Below are positions 1-5,857 of a stretch of 6,833 bases of DNA, piece by piece; the first letter of the stretch is position 1, and each line of letters opens with the position of its first letter. The DNA is taken from assembly GCA_016183145.1 (NCBI GenBank), contig JACPFE010000201.1:1-6833 (forward strand), in the 5' to 3' direction. This DNA is from Deltaproteobacteria bacterium (GTDB lineage: Bacteria; Desulfobacterota; Binatia; UBA9968). A program made the position numbers and the translations under genes. A model generated the notes under the pieces. That model saw nothing but the letters and a program-made list of their open reading frames with translations. It did no database searches and was not told the origin of the DNA.

Positions 1-155
1 GGTCGAGCCTGAATCTGGGTTCTAGTGCTTACGTAAGCGCCCGCCGCGAAACTAAGGCCAACCATTCTTTGTTAACAATCCCGCGTTCTCGCTCGGGAAC
101 GCAGCGAAATTTTCGACTCCGCGACGTGATTCCTGCTCATCTCCGGGCGAGCTCC

Positions 156-214
156 TGCTCGGAATTCCGCCCGACAATCGTGACTCGTGTTCGAGGCTCG
201 TGATCGTGAATTGG
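156..214 (+). repeat. Dispersed intergenic repeat, copy A
   Basis: The segment starts TGCTCGGAATTCCGCC and continues with GTGACTCGTGTTCG and CGTGATCGTGAAT. The same blocks in the same order and orientation recur at 4353-4443 with substitutions and an insertion. The second half is built from short CGTGNN units. The similarity was found by eye. The two copies sit in non-coding spacers about 4.2 kb apart, one left of the transporter-binding-protein gene and one left of the phosphate operon. No coding role is evident. Confidence 0.5.
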
Positions 215-411
215 AGACCCCGATTTTGGCCCCGGTAACGCGACAACAGGCACTCCTTGGAGTCATGAAAGTCGGCAGATGAGGACCGCGAAACGATTGG
301 CGTTGATCGTATTTTCCACCACGTGGACCGGCGCGGAAGGGTTTTGTAGCGACCAGTTTTTGCTCAAGGTGAGTGGGACCGAGAGGGACTTATTAAGTGA
401 GGAAACTTACA

Positions 412-470
412 CAAGTCGGGCACCAGGTTTCAGGTTTAGGCAAGTCAGACACCAGGTTTTCAGGTTAATC
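412..470 (+). repeat. Tandem direct repeat, two units of 29 and 30 bp
   Basis: Unit one (412-440) and unit two (441-470) both read CAAGTC-rGrCACCAGGTTT(T)CAGGTT and differ by a few substitutions and one extra T. The pair lies about 20 bp beyond the stop codon of the minus-strand substrate-binding-protein gene. Two adjacent units without spacers exclude a CRISPR reading. The short motif resembles REP-type intergenic repeats, but that assignment is inference. Confidence 0.6.
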
Positions 471-490
471 CAGGGATCCAGTCAGAATCC

Positions 491-1480
491 CTACTTGTCC
501 CAGAGTCTTTTCACAAATCCTTCGTCTTCTAGTTGCTTGAGATATCGGTTGCTGATGTACGACCTGGCATCCACCCGCTTGGCCTTTGGATTCGTCTCCG
601 CCATCTGCATGACCACCGCCTGCATCGCCTCTAAAGACGGATAGGGAACAGCCTGAATCGCATCCTTGAAATAATCATAGCCCTCTTCAACGATCTTAAG
701 GTCTTTGACGCGCGTGAACTGCGATAGAGCTTTGATCGAGAACTCTCTGTCCGTCTTAAGAATCTTGATCGCCTCAAGGTAGGCGCGCAGGAAATTCAGG
801 ACCTTTCTCTCCCGTTGCTCCAGAATTCTTCGGCTACCCAAAAGGCCCGTGTTAAAGAAGGGGATGCCCATTTTTAGGGAGTCCGCTAGGACATTGAGTT
901 TTTGTTTTTCCGCCTCAGCACCGAACGGAGCATTCATCACAGTTCCATCGATATTTCCGGTCTTCAGGGCCGCTGCGCGCTCCGGCTCACCGCCGATCTG
1001 AAGGATGGTGACATCTTTCGCGGGATCCAGTCCGAGTCTTTTTAAGATGACGCGAAGGCCGAAATCGGCGGAGGAGCCGAACCTGCTAATCCCTAATTTG
1101 GCTCCTTTGAGCTGCTCCGCGCGCTTGATCTCCGGGCGGGTCACAAGCTGGTAATTGAGTTTGTCGAGGTTCAAAGCGATATAGACGATGTCCGCCCCCT
1201 CGAGATTAGCCGCGACTCCGGGAGCGCCCGTGAGCTGCGTGAGTTCTAAGTTCCCGGAGATCAGGGCTTGAATATTCGTCGAACCGCCGGGGATGTAGAC
1301 AATTTCTGGAGAGAGACTGTACTTGGCAAAAAGCCCTTTCAGTTTGGCGATCCAGACGAGACCCGACTGGATGCTCACAGCACCATAGCCAACCCGGATC
1401 TGCTCTTGAGAATAACCGTCACAGATCGGCTCGAGGGACAGCAAAACGACCAAAGCCAAAACCGACTTTTTCATGACCAT
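491..1480 (-). CDS. NMT1/THI5-like (SsuA/TauA-type) ABC transporter substrate-binding protein
   Basis: A 329-residue periplasmic solute-binding protein of the NitT/TauT/SsuA class. Members deliver small organic ligands such as sulfonates, nitrate or pyrimidine precursors to an ABC importer, and the ligand cannot be read from sequence. Residues 1-24 form a signal peptide (Lys4-Lys5, then a hydrophobic run to about 16, with probable cleavage near Ser24); Cys20 does not sit in a good lipobox. The mature part opens with IRVGYGAVSIQSGLVWIAK, followed by YIPGGSTNIQALISGNLEL and the domain-2 block QLKGAKLGISRFGSSADF, all typical of the family, and length is normal. The start at 1480 has AGGGAG five bases upstream; a second ATG at 1474 is possible. 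No permease or ATPase gene is adjacent, so it is an orphan here. It lies 169 bp after the oxidoreductase gene on the same strand, so co-transcription is possible but unproven. The family call is firm, the substrate unknown. Confidence 0.93.
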   Translation of the reverse strand: MVMKKSVLALVVLLSLEPICDGYSQEQIRVGYGAVSIQSGLVWIAKLKGLFAKYSLSPEIVYIPGGSTNIQALISGNLELTQLTGAPGVAANLEGADIVYIALNLDKLNYQLVTRPEIKRAEQLKGAKLGISRFGSSADFGLRVILKRLGLDPAKDVTILQIGGEPERAAALKTGNIDGTVMNAPFGAEAEKQKLNVLADSLKMGIPFFNTGLLGSRRILEQRERKVLNFLRAYLEAIKILKTDREFSIKALSQFTRVKDLKIVEEGYDYFKDAIQAVPYPSLEAMQAVVMQMAETNPKAKRVDARSYISNRYLKQLEDEGFVKRLWDK

Positions 1481-1628
1481 GCGATCTCCCTGTTCACGAC
1501 AAACGACTGTGCTTCCTGTAAGGTGGCTCTGCTCCAGCTAGCAACAAGAGGTGCGGACTACCAGTTCTATCGCCAAGCACGATGCATTCAAAGAACCCCC
1601 AACGTAGGCTGTAATGAAGTTCTTTTCA

Positions 1629-1641
1629 CGATGATTCATCG
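1629..1641. other. 13-bp palindrome beside the oxidoreductase stop codon
   Basis: CGATGATTCATCG is a perfect inverted repeat around a central T. On the plus strand it is followed by CTGCTTTTT. On the minus strand it lies 8 bp past the stop of the oxidoreductase gene. A longer weak pairing, AAAGAAC (1590-1596) with GTTCTTT (1619-1625), lies just beyond. It could be a binding site or a small hairpin; the sequence gives no decisive sign of termination in the direction of the genes. Confidence 0.3.
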
Positions 1642-1649
1642 CTGCTTTT

Positions 1650-3286
1650 TCACCTTGTTTTGTGCAAATGAGCGGATAGTTTCCCTTTCATGCCCAGATC
1701 GTTGATTATTGCCTGGACCGCAACCCTGGCCCCTCCCGTCACCCCTCCACTAGGATGAGTGGAGGCCCCGCATATATACAACTTCTTGATTGGAGTACGG
1801 TATCTAGACCATCCTGGAATAGGCCGGTTAAATGCCATCTGACTTAGAGTGTGGCTGATGTGTTCATGGTCGCCCTGGATAAAAGAAGGATTTCTCCTTT
1901 CTAAATCAAGGGGACTATCGGTATGCCAGGCAAGAATGTTTTCAGGTACCATGTTGTCGGCATATAAATTCAATTTTTTAATCAAGGCATCCGCTACCTC
2001 TTCTTTTTCTTGGTCCCATCCTTTTGCGCTCAATCCTTGTAAGTCGTAGGGCACAAATGCATAGAGCCAGAGAGTATGCTTCCCTGCCGGGGCGCGGGAA
2101 GGGTCGTACATGGTAGGAACCAAGACTGTTGGACAGGGATTCGTGGGGGGCACACCTCTTCTAATTTCGTTGAATCCCTCTATAAACTCCTCAGCCGTTG
2201 ATAGTAGTTCAATTCGATATACGTTTGGTATCTTTCTCAGCGCATTGAAGGCTGGGGGTTCCTTTAGGGCAAGGTGAACACCTATTGAAGAATAGGAGCT
2301 ATGCTTCAATCTTCGGACCGCAGAAAAGAAGTTTGGAGGTACTTCAGTGTCTTCTACAAGTTGACCGAACAATTGTTTTATATTAATCGCGGACACGATG
2401 GCCGCACTGGCATTAATTTTGGTCCCATCTTTTAACATCACTCCCTTTGCTTCTCCATTTTCAATCAAGATTTTGCTTACCTCCGCACGTGTCATGATCC
2501 TACCGCCTAGGTCCGCAAAGCACCGCCCCAAAGCATCACTAAAGGCGCCTGAGCCCCCCTTTGGCGAGCCACCTCCCATGGTGTGATTGCCTAAAGTTGC
2601 AATCGTTGCGGGAATCGCGGTGGCTGTATCATCTGGGTAGACCATGCCTTTCGAGCCCATTTTAGCAACAAAGGCTCTGACTTTCGGATTTTTAAACCAA
2701 TAGTCAATGACATCCATAAAGGTTCCGGTCGCAAGAGAGTATAACGCGCGGGGTGAAAACTTTAGTAGGCAGCTTCCCATTCCAAAGTACTCTGCCAACC
2801 TCGAGAACAAGGACCCAAACTCTATATCCGCCGCTCGCAAGGGTTCTTGAGCACTAGCGATTTTATTCATCAATTTACGGAGATTCTCTCCCCATTCATT
2901 AAATTTCTTATAGGAGATGGCATCATCCTTGGATATCCGTGAAATGGATTCAACGGTTTTCTCCAGATCGTTATAAACAAGAATGGAACTCCCATCTTCA
3001 AATAGAGCGGCCAGGGGTATTTCAGGAACGATGTATTCGAGCCCGTATTTTGATTTCAAACCTAATTCATCATCCTTTATTAAGGGAGTGCTACGGATTC
3101 GTTGATGGGTTACAGCGCCGGTATCATGTATGAATCCAGGAAGAGTCAATTCCTCGGAAATGACACCCCCCCTATTTTGTAATACTGTTCAATAACACAA
3201 ACCCCGAATCCTAGCTTTTGAAGATATGCCCCCGCTATAAGACCGTTGTGTCCACCTCCCACTACAACAACATCAAATTTTTCCAT
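1650..3286 (-). CDS. PYROXD2/phytoene-desaturase-like FAD-dependent oxidoreductase, frameshifted near its N-terminus
   Basis: A 545-residue flavoprotein if one missing base is restored, close to the usual length of the COG1233 phytoene dehydrogenase-like family. These enzymes bind FAD in a Rossmann fold; the PYROXD2-like branch has no settled substrate. From ATG 3286, residues 6-20 are VVVVGGGHNGLIAGA, the dinucleotide-binding motif with the HNGL signature, and Glu33 ends the second strand as expected for FAD ribose binding. The C-terminus has CGASTHPSGG (506-515), the family's FAD-closing motif. The frame breaks at the run of seven G on the minus strand (3172-3166). As read, the N-terminal frame stops after 46 codons at 3146, while the remaining 499 codons lie in another frame. 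Eight G would give KIGGGVISEELTLPGF, matching the family. AGGAG at 3300-3296 supports the 3286 start. No carotenoid genes are near. The gene is more AT-rich than the phosphate operon, suggesting transfer. It is either a sequencing error or a recent pseudogene; the TTG at 3149 is only an artefactual start. Confidence 0.88.
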
Positions 3287-3295
3287 CCAATTCTT

Positions 3296-3300
3296 CTCCT
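3296..3300 (-). promoter_or_regulatory. Shine-Dalgarno site fixing the oxidoreductase start
   Basis: On the minus strand AGGAG is followed by nine bases (AAGAATTGG) and then ATG at 3286. This strong site precedes the Rossmann-fold N-terminus and shows that translation was meant to begin here rather than at the TTG inside the longer downstream frame at 3149. Confidence 0.7.
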
Positions 3301-3318
3301 CTCAAAGACCCAAAATCC

Positions 3319-3436
3319 TGTTCATGGGGTCGCCTGTTCATGGGGTCGCGTCTTGCATTACGACTTCATGGAGTCGCGTCTTGTTTATGGGGTCGCGTCT
3401 TGCATTACGACAATGTGTGATTGCAAGGCCTGGCCC
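3319..3436 (+). repeat. REP-like repeat cluster with imperfect palindrome
   Basis: Four units of TTCATGGGGTCGC-type sequence are packed here: 3319-3333 (short), 3335-3364, 3365-3383 and 3384-3411. The second and fourth share a perfect 25-bp match (3340-3364 and 3387-3411) at a 47-bp period. The last unit continues into an imperfect stem: 3390-3404 pairs with 3422-3436 (perfect core CTTGCA/TGCAAG, then wobbles and one mismatch) around a 17-base loop. GC-rich, short, extragenic and palindromic units match repetitive extragenic palindromes of the type mobilised by REP-associated tyrosine transposases (RAYT); no such transposase is in the window. The cluster lies 33-150 bp upstream of the oxidoreductase start, where that gene's promoter would be expected. 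Confidence 0.65.
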
Positions 3437-3503
3437 TCATCACTCATCACTTATCCCGGCTATGACCACGACTATTCATTGGGCTGGGTGCTGCTATGTA
3501 TGG

Positions 3504-3570
3504 TTCTAACGTTCATGCCAACCGGCGCGCGCCGCTTTTGCGCGCGTCCGTGTTGGGCGCGGGGTTAGCC
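3504..3570 (-). other. attC recombination site
   Basis: On the minus strand the order is R'' GGCTAAC (3570-3564), spacer CCCGC, L'' GCCCAAC (3558-3552), a variable arm ending in a GC-rich hairpin (3551-3523, with GCGCGC pairing and a CAAAAGCGG-type loop), L' GTTGGC (3522-3517), spacer ATGAAC, and R' GTTAGAA (3510-3504). CTAAC pairs with GTTAG; L'' pairs with L' leaving one extra base in L'', the asymmetric extrahelical base known to set strand choice by IntI. The two inner spacers do not pair, as expected. Length 67 bp is within the usual range. R' deviates from GTTRRRY at its last base, which belongs to the sequence beyond the cassette. Confidence 0.75.
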
Positions 3571-4162
3571 GTCACTGTTTCTATTCAACCACTAGGAAGT
3601 CAGTTGCTTGCCTACCATACCTGTGGCCGAGACCGAGTCGCCTTGCCTCAAGCCGCGCCAGCAATTGCTCATCCGACTCTCCGTAACGTCTCTTTATGTC
3701 CAAGAGCAGCGACCATCGGTGGTACCACGTAGCATCACAGGCCTGAGGCTTCAGCATGTTCTGTGCTGAGAAATTGCGAAAGAAGATTCGATAAAACGTC
3801 GTACGAGCCCTGGACAGAGCGAGGCAAAGCCAGCCAACCGCAATTGCAACCGCTTCCATACCAATAAACAATCCCTCCATGCAGAATCCCCCACATCTGC
3901 AACAGAAAGCCGAGAACCAGCAGACTGGCCCCAACCTGCGCTTCCGCTCGCTGAAGTATGGAACTCTTCAGCAGATGGCTATTGCTACCAAAGATCATCA
4001 GCGCCTCGTAGTACGCCGACTGCGGGATCTTCAGGATGAAGCCTTTCGCCAGAATTACTGCCCCGACGATATCGAGGGCTAATCCGGCGAAAATGATGTC
4101 GTAGGGATGCATCGGTTAGTTTTGGGGGACAAGGCCAACCAGCCGCGCTTCGTGACGGCTAA
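3510..4162 (-). mobile_element. Integron gene cassette (lone, no integrase in window)
   Basis: Read on the minus strand, a 653-bp unit begins at TTAGCC after the G of GTTAGCC (4163-4157) and ends with the G of GTTAGAA (3510-3504), the last base of its attC site. In integron biology the cassette's own 5' TTRRRY completes R' in the circular form and must complement R''. Here GTTAGCC is the exact complement of R'' GGCTAAC (3570-3564), and the match extends to a 13-bp inverted repeat (GGTTAGCCGTCAC at 3563-3575 on plus and 4164-4152 on minus). One gene fills the cassette in cassette orientation: its ATG lies 50 bp inside the 5' end and its stop 10 bp before attC. No second attC is found upstream of 4163 and no intI gene is present, so this is a single insertion, perhaps at a secondary site, or an array remnant. 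Confidence 0.72.
3581..4112 (-). CDS. Cassette-encoded small membrane protein of unknown function, frameshifted
   Basis: I do not recognise the family. From ATG 4112 the first frame encodes two hydrophobic segments (about residues 6-26, DIIFAGLALDIVGAVILAKG, and 59-78, GASLLVLGFLLQMWG) and would end at 3735 with an unconvincing tail. The +1 frame continues plausibly with a third hydrophobic segment (GLFIGMEAVAIAVGWLCLAL), a basic flank (SRARTTFYRIFFRNF) and a charged C-terminal tail (LLDIKRRYGESDEQLLARLE), ending at TAG 3583-3581. Joining them needs one base removed, most simply in the G5 run (3892-3888) or G3 run (3875-3873), giving 176 residues and a stop 10 bp from attC, the usual cassette packing. 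There is no clear Shine-Dalgarno before 4112, which is common in cassettes. It is either a pseudogene or a sequencing error; the function is unknown, perhaps an inner-membrane protein with a cytoplasmic tail. Confidence 0.6.
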
Positions 4163-4352
4163 CCAAGATTATCTAGTTCCGTAGAGAACTGCCTTGCTTC
4201 TGTACATTACGGTTCGCGACTCTGTCAGTTGGCCTGCTTTTACAATGGGGGCAATGATTTGTAAAGCCTTCTCTGATGACGCAATCCGACAAAGGCTGAA
4301 ATCTGCTTCTGTGTATTCAGGAGCCTCTGCGCGGCTTGCTTTCTGCCATTTC

Positions 4353-4443
4353 TGCTCGGGATTCCGCCTGCGAACCATGACTCGTGCTTGTATGGCGCCG
4401 GGAACACCGTGAAACGTGTTCGTGGACGTGACCGTGAATGGTC
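4353..4443 (+). repeat. Dispersed intergenic repeat, copy B, with CGTGNN hexamers
   Basis: The segment begins TGCTCGGGATTCCGCC, then ATGACTCGTGCTTG, an extra stretch around 4390-4410, and a run of CGTG-headed units (CGTGAAA, CGTGTT, CGTGGA, CGTGAC, CGTGAAT at 4408-4439). Copy A at 156-214 has the same order with a shorter middle. The copies have diverged, so this is an old family or a sequence under loose constraint. Confidence 0.5.
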
Positions 4444-4555
4444 GTCGGCTGGCAGGCAGCGCAAGATAGCGCCCCAGCGCTTAAACTTTTTTCCGCTGAT
4501 GCGAAAGGTAATCGACGAGGAGATATTCGCCGAGGCGGTCGGGCTGCGCTGCGGG

Positions 4556-4583
4556 TTGACTTAATCGCGTTATCGGCTAGTGT
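4556..4583 (+). promoter_or_regulatory. Possible sigma70-type promoter for the phosphate operon
   Basis: TTGACT (4556-4561), a 16-base spacer and TAGTGT (4578-4583) fit a vegetative promoter with five of six and four of six consensus bases. It would leave a leader of about 150 bases before the PhoU-fusion start. I see no clear Pho box (direct 7-bp repeats) near it. The match is by eye and weak. Confidence 0.25.
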
Positions 4584-4741
4584 TCCCTCCAAAAAGGACG
4601 GAGCAGGCCAGTCGGCCCTGCATGGTGGCCGCTAGACGCTGGAGAGGGCGGGCTGGTGGGGGCAGTGGGACGCAAATTTGAGTTCTCGGGCGCTAACCCT
4701 AAAAACAAACTTCCTATCACTTTCGGTTTAGAAGGCTCGTG

Positions 4742-5857
4742 ATGGCGCATTTGGAAGAGAAGCTACAGCAGGACATCGACCGCATCCGCGACAAGGTGCG
4801 CGAGATGGCCGACCTTGCCCTGTGGGGTCTCGAGGATTCCGTCAAGACGCTGACTACGGGCGACACCAAGCTCGGCTACGCGGCCATTATGCGTGACTCG
4901 CGCATCGACGACCTCGAGGGCCTGATCGACGGCCTGTGCATGGAGTTCATCGTGCGCCACATTCCGGTGGCCGCCCATCTCCGGTTCGTCCACTCGGTCG
5001 GCAAAATCTGCTCGGAACTGGAACGGGTCGGTGACTACGCCGAGAGCATGAACCGGCTCTCCATCCTGCTCGGCGGCAGCCGGCCGCCACTCCTTCTCCC
5101 CATGTTCGAACGGCTGGCCGGTGTCGCCATGGAGATGATCCGCCAGGCAGTCCGCTCGTTTCTCGACGAGGATCTCGAGCTGGCGGTGGAGACCACCAAG
5201 CTCGATGTCCGCGCCGACCTACTTCACTACGACATCTACCGGGCGCTCCAAGCTCAGATCCCGGCCAACAGCGATGACCTCGAACGCCTGTTCACGCTGC
5301 TGTCAATCGCCAATCGCTACGAGCGCGTAGCGGACCAGGCCTGCAACATTTGCGACGAGGTGCAGTACATCGTAACCGGTGAAGTGACAAAACACCGACT
5401 GCTCACCGACGTGCAGATCCTTTTCGTTTCTTCGGCCAATTCCTGCCATAGCCTCATGGCCGGGCGGATCGGCCGAGCGGTTGCGCGCGCTCACTTCGAA
5501 TTTTGCGCGGCGGACATCGCTCCGAGCCCACCGGATCCGATGGCGCTGGAATTCCTCGCCAAGAAAGGTATCCCGGCCTCCGCTTCCGTGCCCAAAACAC
5601 TAGCCGAGATCGGGGACCTGAGCCATTTCAAAGCGGTGGTGGCGATCGGCGAAGAGGCGTTCAAAGCCTTACCTAAGGTCGGTTTCAAGACGGTCGTGCT
5701 GGAGTGGCATATCGCCGATCCAACCCACCCCACCGCAGGCCAGACCGCCGAGCAAGCGTATACCCAGGCGTTCGACCAACTACTCGAACGCATTCAGGGG
5801 CTGATTCGCAGCTTGCACGGGACGGTCGTGGATCAGATCAGAGGCGAATCGAAATGA
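4742..5857 (+). CDS. phoU: PhoU-domain protein fused to a degenerate low-molecular-weight phosphatase/ArsC-like domain
   Basis: A 371-residue cytoplasmic protein; ordinary PhoU is about 220-240 residues. Residues 1-215 form the two three-helix PhoU repeats, each with its acidic metal-binding motif: ELERVGDYAESM (92-103) and RYERVADQACNI (192-203). PhoU restrains the Pst transporter and the PhoR kinase when phosphate is sufficient. Residues 222-355 resemble LMW protein tyrosine phosphatase/arsenate reductase: ILFVSSANSCHS (226-237) aligns with the P-loop VCxxNxCRS, and EWHIADP (321-327) with the W-x-x-x-DP loop. The nucleophilic Cys is Ser230 and the P-loop Arg is His236, so catalysis of the classical kind is unlikely; anion binding remains possible (inference). 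ATG 4742 is chosen because GAAGG (4731-4735) lies six bases upstream; the GTG at 4739 is only three bases from it. The stop overlaps the next start as ATGA, indicating translational coupling with the PstS gene. The PhoU part is secure; the fusion's role is unknown. Confidence 0.9.
   Translation: MAHLEEKLQQDIDRIRDKVREMADLALWGLEDSVKTLTTGDTKLGYAAIMRDSRIDDLEGLIDGLCMEFIVRHIPVAAHLRFVHSVGKICSELERVGDYAESMNRLSILLGGSRPPLLLPMFERLAGVAMEMIRQAVRSFLDEDLELAVETTKLDVRADLLHYDIYRALQAQIPANSDDLERLFTLLSIANRYERVADQACNICDEVQYIVTGEVTKHRLLTDVQILFVSSANSCHSLMAGRIGRAVARAHFEFCAADIAPSPPDPMALEFLAKKGIPASASVPKTLAEIGDLSHFKAVVAIGEEAFKALPKVGFKTVVLEWHIADPTHPTAGQTAEQAYTQAFDQLLERIQGLIRSLHGTVVDQIRGESK

Larger units (their letters stand above)
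1..490. other. Non-coding stretch with repeats, no supported gene
   Basis: No reading frame here looks like a conserved protein. It holds a short hairpin at 83-102 (8-bp stem with one T:G wobble, GCTC loop) followed by AGCGAAATTTT, which resembles a weak plus-strand terminator but lacks a proper T tract. It also holds a dispersed repeat copy (156-214) and a two-unit tandem repeat (412-470). A plus-strand frame from 279 begins with a basic, then hydrophobic stretch like a signal peptide, but it continues through the tandem repeat and then antisense into the neighbouring gene, so I do not call it. Confidence 0.6.
4165..4738. other. Non-coding spacer between the cassette and the phosphate operon
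   Basis: Several open frames cross this stretch on both strands, but they overlap each other, have no recognisable domains and no convincing ribosome-binding sites, so none is called. It contains the second copy of the dispersed repeat (4353-4443), a possible promoter (4556-4583) and a small imperfect GC-rich hairpin near 4603-4621 (GCAGGCC/GGCCCTGC) without a T tract. The rest shows nothing I can name. Confidence 0.55.

Noticed and set aside
412..470. Possible CRISPR array
   Set aside because: Only two imperfect adjacent units without spacers, and no cas genes in the window.
473..491. Terminator after the binding-protein gene (GGGAT/ATCCC stem)
   Set aside because: Only a 5-bp stem with a 9-base loop and no T tract in the gene's direction.
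279..644. Plus-strand open frame with a signal-peptide-like start
   Set aside because: It runs through the tandem repeat and then antisense over the 3' end of the binding-protein gene, and nothing in it resembles a conserved domain. At best the first 40 codons are a remnant.
3319..3436. Possible CRISPR array at the ATGGGGTCGCGTCTTG repeats
   Set aside because: Unit lengths are irregular, the intervals are repeats themselves rather than unique spacers, and the palindrome fits a REP element better.
4114..4164. Second attC-like site at GGTTAG (4114-4119) and CTAACC (4159-4164)
   Set aside because: On either strand the order is GTTAG then CTAAC, the reverse of an attC, and there are no L boxes. 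It is the cassette's 5' leader.
4169..4635. Several overlapping open frames of 65-91 codons on both strands
   Set aside because: They overlap one another and the dispersed repeat, lack domains and ribosome-binding sites, and are expected by chance in GC-rich sequence.
5704..5853. N-terminal extension of the PstS frame inside the PhoU gene
   Set aside because: It would place about 50 charged residues before a clear lipoprotein signal peptide, and the ATG at 5854 has its own ribosome-binding site and the ATGA overlap.
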